Assembly (NCBI GenBank): GCA_900769175.1
Contig: CAAGFP010000145.1
Span: 1 to 52,300, forward strand
Direction: 5' to 3'
DNA length: 52,300 nucleotides
Source of the DNA: Lachnospiraceae bacterium
Lineage (GTDB): Bacteria > Bacillota > Clostridia > Lachnospirales > Lachnospiraceae
Positions within the stretch are counted from its first letter, which is position 1, and each line of letters opens with the position of its first letter. The notes beneath the pieces were generated by a model that was given only the letters and a program-made list of their open reading frames with translations, was not told the DNA's origin and searched no databases. A program made the position numbers and the translations under genes. Shown piece by piece: positions 34,996 through 43,589 of this stretch.

Positions 34996-35304
34996 ATGAG
35001 AATTGAATATGCCCAGACGGACTATATTTGTACAAAAGGAGAACGGGACAACGATGCGTTGCTGCGGGAAGAAATGAAAAAGGCCCTGATTACATTACAA
35101 AGTGCATACAGCGGCTTTGATAATGTAACGGACCCTGATTTAATTGATTGTTATATTTTTCAAGTGAATTCGGCATTGAAACGATATCGGTATCTGCTGA
35201 ATCAGGCACGGATTCTGCATCCGATGGAAGAAGAGGAAGTGACAAATCCTGACAATACCGATTCAAAGCCGCAGAAATTAATCGCATTGAATATTCCATG
35301 CTGA
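34996..35304 (+). CDS. DUF2508 (YaaL-like) protein
   Basis: 102 residues, helical and soluble. The pattern KKALITLQSAYSGFDNVTDPDLIDCYIFQVNSALKRYRYLLNQAR matches DUF2508 (two or three helices with dPdLiD and A..ryryLL). Function unknown; in other Firmicutes the gene often sits with bofA and recR, and a BofA-like gene is present 2.6 kb away. GCAGGAGG precedes the ATG. Convergent with fliS, 18 bp apart. Confidence 0.8.
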   Translation: MRIEYAQTDYICTKGERDNDALLREEMKKALITLQSAYSGFDNVTDPDLIDCYIFQVNSALKRYRYLLNQARILHPMEEEEVTNPDNTDSKPQKLIALNIPC

Positions 35305-35322
35305 GCAACTGAATATATTTCT

Positions 35323-35835
35323 TTATACCAGAAACCCTCTGTTTGACTCCTGCCCCGTAACCGTCTCCGAAACGCTGGTTGGGCCATAAGTCAGACCGGC
35401 AACCACCGACTGGGTATTGGTCATGATGGGTAAATCCGTATCCGACTTCGCAACCTCTCCGTAAGCCTGAAGCAACGGTCCGATCACACGCTTTACGTGT
35501 TCGATATTATCCACGCTCCTACGGATTTCACTCATGATTAATTCCCGGTTTACATAGGTATACAGGCTCAAAAGCCGTCCGGCAATCTCATATTCCAAAT
35601 CCAGGGATTCCATCAGCTCGCAATTGCAACCGCGTGCCTTCCGAATTGCTTCTTTGAGCGCAATTTTATCATCTCCGATTGACTGTTTCTTTTCATTTTT
35701 TTCATGAATTGCATTGATTGCAACTTCGGCGTCCTGCACATAAGCAAGAAGCATTTCGTATAAAATAACGACCATCTGGCTTTTATTCGCCTGAGAAATG
35801 CGCAGGGTAAATGCCTGCTTTAAATCATCTGTCAT
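35323..35835 (-). CDS. fliS: Flagellar export chaperone FliS
   Basis: 170 residues, slightly longer than usual because of a Ser/Thr-rich C-terminal tail. AFTLRISQANKSQMVVILYEMLLAYVQDA and YTYVNRELIMSEIRRSVDNIEHVKRVIGPL match FliS, which binds the C-terminal helices of flagellin in the cytosol. AGGAG lies 6 nt before the ATG. It is encoded directly downstream of flagellin and preceded by two tandem sigma-28-like promoters. Confidence 0.88.
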   Translation of the reverse strand: MTDDLKQAFTLRISQANKSQMVVILYEMLLAYVQDAEVAINAIHEKNEKKQSIGDDKIALKEAIRKARGCNCELMESLDLEYEIAGRLLSLYTYVNRELIMSEIRRSVDNIEHVKRVIGPLLQAYGEVAKSDTDLPIMTNTQSVVAGLTYGPTSVSETVTGQESNRGFLV

Positions 35836-35880
35836 TCTCTTCTCCTGATTTCCGGACGCTTCCGGTTTCTTTCAGTTTCA

Positions 35881-35951
35881 CTATTCCGGCTACATTCAGC
35901 TTTCACTTATTCCCTATTCCGGCTACATTCAACTTTCACTTATTCTCTATT
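35881..35951. repeat. 33-bp tandem duplication carrying the fliS promoters
   Basis: 35881-35913 and 35914-35946 differ at only two positions, and a third copy begins (CTATT) at 35947. Each copy includes one complete sigma-28-like promoter, listed separately. Confidence 0.95.
35883..35942 (-). promoter_or_regulatory. Two tandem sigma-28 (SigD/FliA)-like promoters of fliS
   Basis: Each copy reads TAAG-N15-GCCGGAAT on the minus strand (35883-35909 and 35916-35942). The known Firmicute consensus is TAAA-N15-GCCGATAT, so the match is 3 of 4 and 6 of 8 with exact spacing. The proximal start would be near 35876, 41 nt before the fliS ATG. Confidence 0.7.
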
Positions 35952-36007
35952 GAACGGAAACTGTAATAAACCGGTTTGCTCATAATCTGTTTTCCTATGC
36001 TATTTCT

Positions 36008-36028
36008 GAAATACGATTATCGTGTTTC
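36008..36028 (-). terminator. Possible weak stem-loop after flagellin
   Basis: GAAATACGA (36008-36016) and TCGTGTTTC (36020-36028) form a 9-bp stem with one mismatch on the minus strand and no U-tract, 20 bp past the flagellin stop. Confidence 0.35.
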
Positions 36029-36048
36029 AAAGTAACTTCCCATTTTAC

Positions 36049-37155
36049 TTACTGCAGCAACTGTAATACCTGCTGCGGTCTCTCATTTGCCTGTGCAAGC
36101 ATGGAAGTTCCTGCCTGGGAAAGCACCTGCTGGGTGGTATATTCCGTCATTTCCTCTGCCATGTCAACATCCATGATTCTTGAGAAAGAAGCTGTCATGT
36201 TTTCTTCGGTTAAATCAAGTCGTTCAGTCGTGGATTCCAGACGATTTTGATAACTTCCGAGTCTGGAACGGGAAGAAGAAACATATTGAATTGCCTCTTT
36301 AATCTGGTCAATCATATCCTCTGCATTTTCTCTTGTTAAAACATCACCATCTTCAATTCCCAGCATTTTCAAAGATATCTCAGGAATACGGATGTTCAAT
36401 ACCTGGCCTTCGTTCGCGCCCACCTGCATTCTCATATCACCGATTCCGGTCATATCCATGGAAACCGCACCGGCACTTCCGAGCACGGACAATTTGATCT
36501 CGAACCCGTCGGACGCCGTAATGGTAACCACGTCCTTATCAATACTTCTTACCACTGCGTCATCCGGAAATGCATTTTCACTTCCGTCCTGAAGCAGCGA
36601 AACACTGTCAACCACGACATTTCCATCCGCATCCGTATGCGTGGTTACACTCTCCAAATCATATTTTTTAAAAAGGACTTCATCCGAATAGTACATGACT
36701 TTTACATTCGAATTATCTGTGTATCCCTTTAAGTCGAAATTTCCGTCCAACAAATTCTGACCGTTGAATTCCGTGGATTCCGCAATTCTTGTTATCTCCT
36801 GTTTTAACTGCGAAATTTCACTCTGGATGAATTCACGGTCTGTGCTTGTTTCGGTTCCGTTCGCTGCCTGTACCGCGAGCTCATTCATTCTCTGTAAAAT
36901 ATCATGAATTTCCGACAATGCGCCGTCAGCCGTTTCAACCACAGAAATTCCGTCGCTTGCGTTATCTCCCGCTGTTCCGAGTCCGCGAATCTGGGAACGC
37001 ATTCTCTTTGCAATGGCTATGCCCGCAGGGTTATCCTTCGCATGATTGATTTTATATCCTGTGGAAAGCTTTTCCATGGATTTCCCAAGCCTGGTATCCG
37101 TTCTTTTTAATGAATTGTTGGCTGTCAAAGCCTGAATATTATATCCTATTCTCAT
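36049..37155 (-). CDS. fliC: Flagellin
   Basis: 368 residues. The D0/D1 N-terminus (NIQALTANNSLKRTDTRLGKSMEKLSTGYKINHAKDNPAG) and C-terminus (MDVDMAEEMTEYTTQQVLSQAGTSMLAQAN) are intact around a variable middle of about 150 residues rich in Asp and Val. The end PQQVLQLLQ is typical. It polymerises into the filament; FliS is encoded next. The ATG overlaps the stop of the FliK-like gene (ATGA), with AAGGGTGGG as ribosome binding site, so both share the sigma-28-like promoter at 40173-40199. The Ser/Thr residues of the middle could carry pseudaminate (inference from pseF). Confidence 0.97.
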   Translation of the reverse strand: MRIGYNIQALTANNSLKRTDTRLGKSMEKLSTGYKINHAKDNPAGIAIAKRMRSQIRGLGTAGDNASDGISVVETADGALSEIHDILQRMNELAVQAANGTETSTDREFIQSEISQLKQEITRIAESTEFNGQNLLDGNFDLKGYTDNSNVKVMYYSDEVLFKKYDLESVTTHTDADGNVVVDSVSLLQDGSENAFPDDAVVRSIDKDVVTITASDGFEIKLSVLGSAGAVSMDMTGIGDMRMQVGANEGQVLNIRIPEISLKMLGIEDGDVLTRENAEDMIDQIKEAIQYVSSSRSRLGSYQNRLESTTERLDLTEENMTASFSRIMDVDMAEEMTEYTTQQVLSQAGTSMLAQANERPQQVLQLLQ

Positions 37156-40094
37156 CGTTTTCCCACCCTTTCTACAGTTTCAATAAAGGTTTTTGCTACC
37201 TGAAATAATGTTTTCGTATTACTTTTATCGGTTTCTTTTGCGTCATGCCTTGTAAACAACCGGGAAGTATCAAGACTTTCACTATGTATATAGTAAAATT
37301 CCGTTGTCTGAAGCCCCGCCTTTATGAAATCTTCTTCGATTCCGGCATTTTTCAACGCCTCAAGACCGTCTTTGTTATCTCCTGCAATCAGCCCCTGAAG
37401 TTCATCGTTTACAAAGTAAAATTGTGCCGAAACAGCGCCGAATTGTGCAGATTCGAACGTTGATATCACGGTTCCTTTCCCTTCTGCTTTATGTAAAATT
37501 TTCAACCGGATACTGGTGACTTCCTCGTTGATTTCAACCGGCACTTCATAGTTTTCCTCGCGAATCATTCCGCCGAATAAAACCAGTTTTTTATATGCCC
37601 CCGTCAGATTCTTCAAATCCAGTTTCGTCACACCGTCCTCATTGACAGCATTGGTAAGTTCCTCTTTTGCCGCCGATGTCACTTCATCGAAGGCTTCTTT
37701 TACGCTTTCTTCATCCGTAAAAGATTCCTTATAATTTTTCAGGGCGTCTGCAAATTTTATCCCGCGATAGAGTTTCCAGTGCGACGCATCTTTTTCGGAT
37801 AAAATGGACTCCATCGCCGCCAGATTCTCCGGCGTAATCTCCTGTCCGTAATGCAGAAGTTCTTCGACAGTTTCGTTCGAAGCCTTCAACGCTTCTTTCA
37901 TCTCCTGAAACGCTTCCTGCCGGTACGCCGTCGTCTCCTCGGACGTTTCCTCGGATGCATCCAGAAATCCCTGCATAATCTGTTCGCTGATGCTATACTG
38001 ATATCCGTAACTACCATTTATTTCGCCAAATGCCTCGGAAATCTTAATATCCAGCCCGGAATTTTTTCCGCTTCTGATTGCGGATAAAATATTTTTCAGG
38101 CTGACTTTGGCATTTTCTCCAAGAAGGGAACCAAGTGCCGCTCCGTCCGACTTTTCATACTGGCGTAGCAGACGGTAGATGCCGATATAAGCATTTCGTT
38201 CATTTTCCGTAATTTCGTTGCGGTTTTCGAGACGCCCCAGAAATCTGGCATAGTCTTCCATTGCTACCGACGGGTCATCCTCCATCCGGGTAAGTGCCTC
38301 TTTTAAATTGTCAAGACTCTCTTCCAAGGGATTCTTTCCCTCGCGGATTAGTTGCAAAACGCGCTGTGGGGTCATCAGCTCGATCACGCTTTTAAGGTTT
38401 GCATCCTCTCTGCGGACCATCTCAACATTTTCAATTGTAAGTTCCATTCTGCTGTATGAAATAATCCGGACTGCACGCCGGTTTTCTTCTTCTTTTTCAA
38501 GACCGAATTCATCCAAAAGGTCATCGATATTTTCGAATGCTTTTTGAATGTCATCTCCTAAATCGCTGCGAATTTCGGTTCCGAGTTTTTCATAGGAATC
38601 CGCCGCCGACTCATATGCCTTTTGCATTGCAACGCCGGCCTTATAAACCTTGGAAACACAAAGGAATCCGTTCTCTGAAAGTGCTCGTCCGACAGCTCCC
38701 GCGGGCAGGAAAGGCAATTCGGCAATTTCACGGTTGGTCTCCCGATACAGGCTTCCCTTTATCCGAAGATTTTCTTTGGATTCTTCGCTGCCGAAAAGTG
38801 CACGGTTCGTCTCATCTTCTAATGCTTCCAGCGTATTTACCAGTTCAGACAATGCTGTCGTTTCTATGCGGATGCCGCGGCGAAGCATTTTCATATTTCC
38901 TTCTACCGTCATTTTCAGACGGACCTGTTCCAGACTAAGTCTTGCCTTTGAAAGCGCTTCGGAATCGACAGTGCTGACAGCTGTAACTTCGGAATAAAAT
39001 GAAATCGATGCCAATTTCAGATTTCTGATATTAAGCGGCTTTCCCTCTCCCACTACGGTTTGAATCGCCTCATCCGAAATGGCTTCCACTTCCTGTTTGA
39101 TGCGAATTGCCTGTGTTGCATAATTCTCTCTGTCCCATGCAATTGCATCTTTCGGATTATGTCCTTTTAAAATCGCATTGGCTGCCGCATCGGCTAAATC
39201 TTTTAAATCCATCGGCATGTCAAGTGCCCATAATCTGTGAAGAATGGATAGGTTTCGTTCATTATAAATAATGCCGTTTTCGATTAACCATTTACTTTCT
39301 GAAATAGTCAGCTCGCTCACTTCAAGTCCGCAGTTTTCAATCGTTTCGTGAATCCTTCCTTCCAGATTCGCATAATCCATCTGTTCACCCTGCTTTGAAA
39401 GATAGCCGGATTCATCCAGATAATATCCGCCCTTCGCAGCAAAAGAAGTTGCGAAAGAGGACGCCCCGGAAAAACGAACACGATAGAGGTGGTCGAGAGT
39501 CGGCTCAATCGCATTTTTCAGAAGATATTCGCACATTCCGTCGGTAATCTTCTCGATTTCCGACGCCCGGTCAATCGCCTTCTTTGTTTCTTCAACCATT
39601 TCTCTGTTTAGCGGCAATCCACGCTCTGCAAATGCATCCTCAATGGCATCTGCCATTAATGGGCTTCCTGTAATGTTTTCAAGTTCTTCTCTTGACAGGT
39701 CATCATTGTAACCTTTAATTACAACGCCCGCTTCCAAAAGCTTTGCCTTTATTTTATCAAGAGAACTGACGGTCTCTGAAACGTCTGTTTTCAAAGGATT
39801 GACTCCATCCTCGCAAAGGCGGTTATAATCCTCAATCGACATCGTATTCGACATCACGGTCATATATTTTCTTTTTATTTCAATATCTGAAGCAGAGAAA
39901 TCATTGGGAATATTTAGGAAATTTCGCTGTCCTTCGTATGAACCAAACGGTTCATTTGCAGTTCCGACAGAATAAATCAGATCCGAGTACTTCATGATTT
40001 TCATAGAGGGTGCTTCCACATTTTTATCACAAATGGCGGACTGACTCATTTCCTGATTCAGTTTCACTGCTTGTTCGGTATGTAACTGGACCAT
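37152..40094 (-). CDS. Long FliK-like (DUF6240-type) flagellar protein coupled to flagellin
   Basis: About 980 residues, mostly helical and acidic, no signal peptide. The last about 190 residues (YEVPVEINEEVTSIRLKILHKAEGKGTVISTFESAQFGAVSAQFYFVNDEL) resemble the FliK hook-length-control C-terminal domain: a beta-rich unit comparing an EtFG/FGxVsa-type core. The N-terminal 780 residues hold repeated motifs of the form NxxDAIxxGxxPL-E/D-L (GHNPKDAIAW, REGKNPLEESLDNL, EDGVNPLKTDV). Proteins of this kind are annotated DUF6240 in Lachnospiraceae. AAAGG 8 nt upstream favours the ATG at 40094; an ATG at 40151 lacks a site. Role in hook length or export switching is inference. Confidence 0.7.
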   Translation of the reverse strand: MVQLHTEQAVKLNQEMSQSAICDKNVEAPSMKIMKYSDLIYSVGTANEPFGSYEGQRNFLNIPNDFSASDIEIKRKYMTVMSNTMSIEDYNRLCEDGVNPLKTDVSETVSSLDKIKAKLLEAGVVIKGYNDDLSREELENITGSPLMADAIEDAFAERGLPLNREMVEETKKAIDRASEIEKITDGMCEYLLKNAIEPTLDHLYRVRFSGASSFATSFAAKGGYYLDESGYLSKQGEQMDYANLEGRIHETIENCGLEVSELTISESKWLIENGIIYNERNLSILHRLWALDMPMDLKDLADAAANAILKGHNPKDAIAWDRENYATQAIRIKQEVEAISDEAIQTVVGEGKPLNIRNLKLASISFYSEVTAVSTVDSEALSKARLSLEQVRLKMTVEGNMKMLRRGIRIETTALSELVNTLEALEDETNRALFGSEESKENLRIKGSLYRETNREIAELPFLPAGAVGRALSENGFLCVSKVYKAGVAMQKAYESAADSYEKLGTEIRSDLGDDIQKAFENIDDLLDEFGLEKEEENRRAVRIISYSRMELTIENVEMVRREDANLKSVIELMTPQRVLQLIREGKNPLEESLDNLKEALTRMEDDPSVAMEDYARFLGRLENRNEITENERNAYIGIYRLLRQYEKSDGAALGSLLGENAKVSLKNILSAIRSGKNSGLDIKISEAFGEINGSYGYQYSISEQIMQGFLDASEETSEETTAYRQEAFQEMKEALKASNETVEELLHYGQEITPENLAAMESILSEKDASHWKLYRGIKFADALKNYKESFTDEESVKEAFDEVTSAAKEELTNAVNEDGVTKLDLKNLTGAYKKLVLFGGMIREENYEVPVEINEEVTSIRLKILHKAEGKGTVISTFESAQFGAVSAQFYFVNDELQGLIAGDNKDGLEALKNAGIEEDFIKAGLQTTEFYYIHSESLDTSRLFTRHDAKETDKSNTKTLFQVAKTFIETVERVGKR

Positions 40095-40172
40095 TGTACG
40101 CCTTTCTCTCCCATCCTTGGGAAAACTGTACACCAAACGGTACTCCACCATCCATTGTGGAAATCACTATAT

Positions 40173-40199
40173 ATTTCGGCAAGACAACGAAAAACATTA
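40173..40199 (-). promoter_or_regulatory. Sigma-28-like promoter of the FliK-like - flagellin operon
   Basis: TAAT (40196-40199), a 15-bp spacer and GCCGAAAT (40173-40180) on the minus strand, against the consensus TAAA-N15-GCCGATAT. The start would be near 40166, 72 nt before the preferred ATG. Confidence 0.75.
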
Positions 40200-40270
40200 A
40201 GACACATTTTAGAATTGATACAATCCAATAAGAGGATATCATTTACCGATATTTTTGATATAACAGACCA

Positions 40271-40885
40271 TTATCCTTTCTGTAACCGAATAATCTCTTC
40301 CAGTTTCTCTTTCGCATCTTCATAGCCGTTAAATACAAACGCATGCAGCCCCATCTCTTTGGCACCTTCAACATTAACTCCACGGTCATCCATAAAAACG
40401 CATTCTTCTGCTTTCAACTGATAGGTATCAAGCAGGCTTTGATATATTTGTGCCTCCGGCTTAATGGAATGCACGCGCGAAGAGACAATTGCCCCGTCCA
40501 CATAGGGAATAAACGGAAAACGGTCCAACTCATTGGCGGCAAACAATTCATCCGGATAATTCGTCAAAAGATAAATATGAAAACCGCGCTCCTTTAATTC
40601 CCTAAGCCACGGTGCCGCATAATCATAAGCAACAATTGCTTCCTCAATATGCTCCCAGAACTTCATAACATAATTGGCATATTCCTTTTTCCGCCCCTGC
40701 ACAATTTTTAAAACCTCCTGCGTATTCATTACGCCCCGGTCTAACTCCTGCCAGGTCGTTGCATTGATGAAATTTTCATCCAGAAACGTAATCACCTCTT
40801 TCGGAAAACCTAAATCTTCCATCACCTGTTTCCAGCGAAAATCTATTAAAACCATGCCAATATCAAATACAATATTTCGAATCAT
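40271..40885 (-). CDS. HAD-superfamily phosphatase (YihX-like)
   Basis: 204 residues. Motif I is FDIGMVLIDF, with Asp-x-Gly in place of Asp-x-Asp as in the YihX/epoxide-hydrolase-like branch. YLLTNYP is motif II, SSRVHSIKPEAQIY supplies the Lys of motif III and FMDDRGVNVEGA is motif IV. It probably dephosphorylates sugar phosphates. No Shine-Dalgarno sequence is visible before the ATG; a GATAAAAT box lies within 10 nt, so it may be leaderless or poorly translated. Confidence 0.88.
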   Translation of the reverse strand: MIRNIVFDIGMVLIDFRWKQVMEDLGFPKEVITFLDENFINATTWQELDRGVMNTQEVLKIVQGRKKEYANYVMKFWEHIEEAIVAYDYAAPWLRELKERGFHIYLLTNYPDELFAANELDRFPFIPYVDGAIVSSRVHSIKPEAQIYQSLLDTYQLKAEECVFMDDRGVNVEGAKEMGLHAFVFNGYEDAKEKLEEIIRLQKG

Positions 40886-40895
40886 AATTTTATCA

Positions 40896-40932
40896 GGACG
40901 CAGAAACGTTCTCTGTCATTGTTTCTGCGCCC
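40896..40932. terminator. Hairpin between the HAD and membrane-protein genes
   Basis: GGACGCAGAAAC (40896-40907) pairs with GTTTCTGCGCCC (40921-40932) with one mismatch. On the minus strand, where the genes lie, no U-tract follows; on the + strand GTTTTCC follows. It probably ends or attenuates the transcript of the upstream membrane-protein gene. Confidence 0.5.
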
Positions 40933-40971
40933 GTTTTCCTTTCTACAATTCAATGAATCCGATTCTCATTG

Positions 40972-41967
40972 TTATACTTCTCTTTTTTTCATGATTAACA
41001 GTGCAACCATCAGAATAATAATTACAAATATCGTCCATACTGTTGAGAGAACGCCGAAATAAAATAATACCGATTTCATATAATTTACTTCACAGACAAT
41101 TGCCATTGAATATTTGCCGTCGGAAGAAACCCCACATTGTTCACTCAGATATTCACCCAGTAAAGTTTTGATTTCCTTATCTTCTGCCGGCGAAGGAGTC
41201 GAATAATCTATATTGTCAATCATATTTTTCGATTTAATGTCGCAACTGCGCGGGCTCTCATATGCCAGCTTCATCATCGCCCAGACGCTGTCGCTGTCAC
41301 CATAATAACCTTCCGAATATTGATTATAAAGAATACAATCGTCTGCCTCCACGATTTCATATCCATCCGGCACATTTTTGTTCTCGTATGTGGCGAGCAC
41401 GCTTCCCTGATCTTTTAGTGTCACAGAAATCGGAACAATCTCGCCTTCTTTGAATGCATACTTATTGAGATGGATTTTCGCGTTTTTATGATCGGATAAA
41501 ACCTGATACAACTGCGATGCATACGATTCCTGACACAAACGATCGATACTGACAATTCCCACTCCGCCTTTAATCACATCTATCGGGTCCGTATCTTGCA
41601 CTGCCAACGCCCACACACCATCGTAAATATCCCGGCTTCCGTACACGGAACCGTAGCTTACGGAGCGGTTTATCGTAAAATCGGTCAGTGTCACTATGCC
41701 CCAAATCCCGTTTTCACTTGTTGCCTGCTCGTCTCTTAATAGCGTTCGCAGCCGGTATTTGGCAGACATTTTTTGATCTTCTCCGGCGTTCCATGGTTCC
41801 GTAATTAAAGATGGCTTGTCAATATATCGGACGGTAATTTCAGCTACATTAGACAGATAAACATTGCGAAGAATCGCTCCGATAATGGTATTCGTCAAGA
41901 ATAAAATACAGATAATCCCAATTATCCATATCACTCCCCCGGAAATAATAGCAACTAACTTTTTCAT
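40972..41967 (-). CDS. Membrane protein of unknown function
   Basis: 331 residues; I do not recognise the family. One hydrophobic helix at residues 4-30 and one near the C-terminus (about 300-325, ending LLIMKKREV) bracket about 270 mostly extracytoplasmic residues. Visible features are a YGSVYGSRDIYDGVWAL stretch and a central segment (EGEIVPISVTLKDQGSVLATYENKNVPDGYEIV). Such a two-helix bitopic layout suits a sensor or envelope-associated protein. GGGAGGAAACAG gives a strong start. No operon partner is obvious. Confidence 0.6.
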   Translation of the reverse strand: MKKLVAIISGGVIWIIGIICILFLTNTIIGAILRNVYLSNVAEITVRYIDKPSLITEPWNAGEDQKMSAKYRLRTLLRDEQATSENGIWGIVTLTDFTINRSVSYGSVYGSRDIYDGVWALAVQDTDPIDVIKGGVGIVSIDRLCQESYASQLYQVLSDHKNAKIHLNKYAFKEGEIVPISVTLKDQGSVLATYENKNVPDGYEIVEADDCILYNQYSEGYYGDSDSVWAMMKLAYESPRSCDIKSKNMIDNIDYSTPSPAEDKEIKTLLGEYLSEQCGVSSDGKYSMAIVCEVNYMKSVLFYFGVLSTVWTIFVIIILMVALLIMKKREV

Positions 41968-42163
41968 TCTGTTTCCTCCCTATCATTGTTTGTCTTTAAT
42001 GATTCATTCTTCATGTTTTTTTCTTTCATTTCTCTTTTGTCTTTCTATCATTATACAGTCAATCAGAAATAATAGAAAGAGTTTTTTCCGGTCAAAAAAC
42101 TACATTGATTGCTTCACTGATGTTTCGAACTTGCAATAAGCAACAGAAAAAAATGAAATCGAA

Positions 42164-42196
42164 CAGAAAACTATCAGAAAACTATCAGAAAATATT
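42164..42196 (+). repeat. Three 11-bp A-rich repeats upstream of the tRNA promoter
   Basis: CAGAAAACTAT occurs at 42164 and 42175, and CAGAAAATATT at 42186, ending at the -35 box. The 11-bp period keeps the A-tracts on one face of the helix, as in UP elements that bind RNA polymerase alpha subunits. Confidence 0.85.
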
Positions 42197-42224
42197 TGAC
42201 ACTTCAGATAAAATAAGCTATTAT
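42196..42224 (+). promoter_or_regulatory. Strong sigma-A promoter of tRNA-Pro
   Basis: TTGACA (42196-42201), 17 bp, TATTAT (42219-42224). The start near 42231 leaves a 12-nt leader before the tRNA. Confidence 0.9.
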
Positions 42225-42242
42225 GTTTATTGTTCGTGGTAA

Positions 42243-42316
<74 letters not shown>

Positions 42317-42350
42317 TTCGAAAAGGGGTTGTAAAAAACTCCTAAAAGGC

Positions 42351-42396
42351 AAAAAGCTATGGACACACAGTATTGCCTGTGTGTCCATAGCTTTTT
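42351..42396. terminator. Bidirectional terminator, perfect 20-bp stem
   Basis: 42351-42370 and 42377-42396 are exact complements around a 6-nt loop. The stem begins AAAAAGC and ends GCTTTTT, so it offers a U-tract in both directions. It serves the tRNA on + and the ECF gene on minus. Confidence 0.95.
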
Positions 42397-42453
42397 GAGT
42401 TTCTTTTATTACGCAACGAATCCTAAGGAATTAGGAATTTCCGTTAATGCGAA

Positions 42454-42975
42454 TCATAAATCCCTGTTTCCTATTTTATTTATTTGCATCAATAATCCAA
42501 CAATCGGTACAATCAATAGCCCGCAAAAGAAATTACTGACGCCGTGAATGGCATCCCATGGAAGCCCGGCAACAATCCAGGCTACCATTTTTTTGAAATC
42601 GAGTCCGTACATTATCGCCTGAGCCGGTGCATAAAGGGTTCCGAATAAAAAGCCATGGCATGCATTCAGTACCATATAAACAATCGGACGGATCGGTTTC
42701 GGAATTTTACGCGGCAACAGCATTGTCGCGCCCCAAAGAATCGCCCACAGGTATAAATAGGGAATCCACCAGGTTGCAAAGCCGCACATAAATCCGTTAA
42801 TCAATACATAGGTATAAATGGGATACAAGGCTTTCTGCCGGTATACTAAAGTAAATGCAATTGTAAATACGCCCAGTAAATGCACATTCGGCGCCACCTC
42901 CATGATTAATTTGGAGGCATACATTAAGGCGCCGAGCATTCCAAAGATTACAGTTTCTCTAACAGTTATTTTCAT
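42454..42975 (-). CDS. ECF transporter substrate-binding (S) component, probably for a corrinoid
   Basis: 173 residues from the ATG at 42975 (177 from a TTG four codons earlier), with about five or six hydrophobic helices. The FGMLGALMYASKLIMEVAPNVHLLG start and IVAGLPWDAIHGVSNFFCGLLI match energy-coupling-factor S components. No EcfA/T genes lie nearby, as expected for group II systems with a shared module. It follows a DUF4430 lipoprotein under a cobalamin riboswitch, which points to cobalamin or a precursor. No ribosome binding site precedes the start; a TAA lies just upstream in frame, so the start cannot be earlier. Confidence 0.82.
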   Translation of the reverse strand: MKITVRETVIFGMLGALMYASKLIMEVAPNVHLLGVFTIAFTLVYRQKALYPIYTYVLINGFMCGFATWWIPYLYLWAILWGATMLLPRKIPKPIRPIVYMVLNACHGFLFGTLYAPAQAIMYGLDFKKMVAWIVAGLPWDAIHGVSNFFCGLLIVPIVGLLMQINKIGNRDL

Positions 42976-43088
42976 TTTTAAATTCAATTACACATATTAC
43001 AACATAAGTGAGTCAATATGTTTTTTATTCTTTTTCGGACTTTCCTATAAACCGGGTAGAAATAATGAATTTCTCCCCTCCTTAAGGA

Positions 43089-43556
43089 TTAGTGCTCAAC
43101 CTTGAATCCGTAGGTCTTACCTTCTTCAACAGGAGTTGTATCCACGCCGGTTGAAGCATATTCGCCATCAATATAAAATGCCCAGTATGTCTGGTCAACA
43201 TCATAATCTGCTACAATTCCGTTTACGGTTTTAACATATAAACCATATTCTCCGTCTTCGCCTGCAATCAATTCAACTTCAAGCAGTGCTTCGCCAACCG
43301 TAGCCTTATCGGTGTAAACATCAAATAAGGTTTCATTTCCTTCTCCATCGGTTACGCTTACCACAATCTTTGTCTGGCCTTCGCCCAAAACGATATTTTC
43401 TGTGATTTCAACCGATTCCATTTCACTTAACGGCTCGGCTTCTACCGCGGGTGCACTGTTGCATCCTGTTGCAAACAGCATGCCCATAATCAGAATCGCA
43501 TTCAGCAGAAATGCCATCATTCTTTTGGTTCCTTTTGTTTTCATGTTCTTTCTCAT
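43089..43556 (-). CDS. DUF4430 (transcobalamin-like) lipoprotein
   Basis: 155 residues. The signal peptide ends in the lipobox LFATGC. The rest is one DUF4430 domain: ATVGEALLEVELIAGEDGEYGLYVKTVNGIVADYDVDQTYWAFYIDGEYASTGVD, the fold of the C-terminal domain of human transcobalamin and intrinsic factor. With the riboswitch in front and an ECF S component behind, it is probably a surface corrinoid-capturing protein. GGAGGAG sets the start at 43556. Confidence 0.88.
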   Translation of the reverse strand: MRKNMKTKGTKRMMAFLLNAILIMGMLFATGCNSAPAVEAEPLSEMESVEITENIVLGEGQTKIVVSVTDGEGNETLFDVYTDKATVGEALLEVELIAGEDGEYGLYVKTVNGIVADYDVDQTYWAFYIDGEYASTGVDTTPVEEGKTYGFKVEH

Positions 43557-43589
43557 AATTTCTCCTCCTGAAATAAAATAATATATAAA

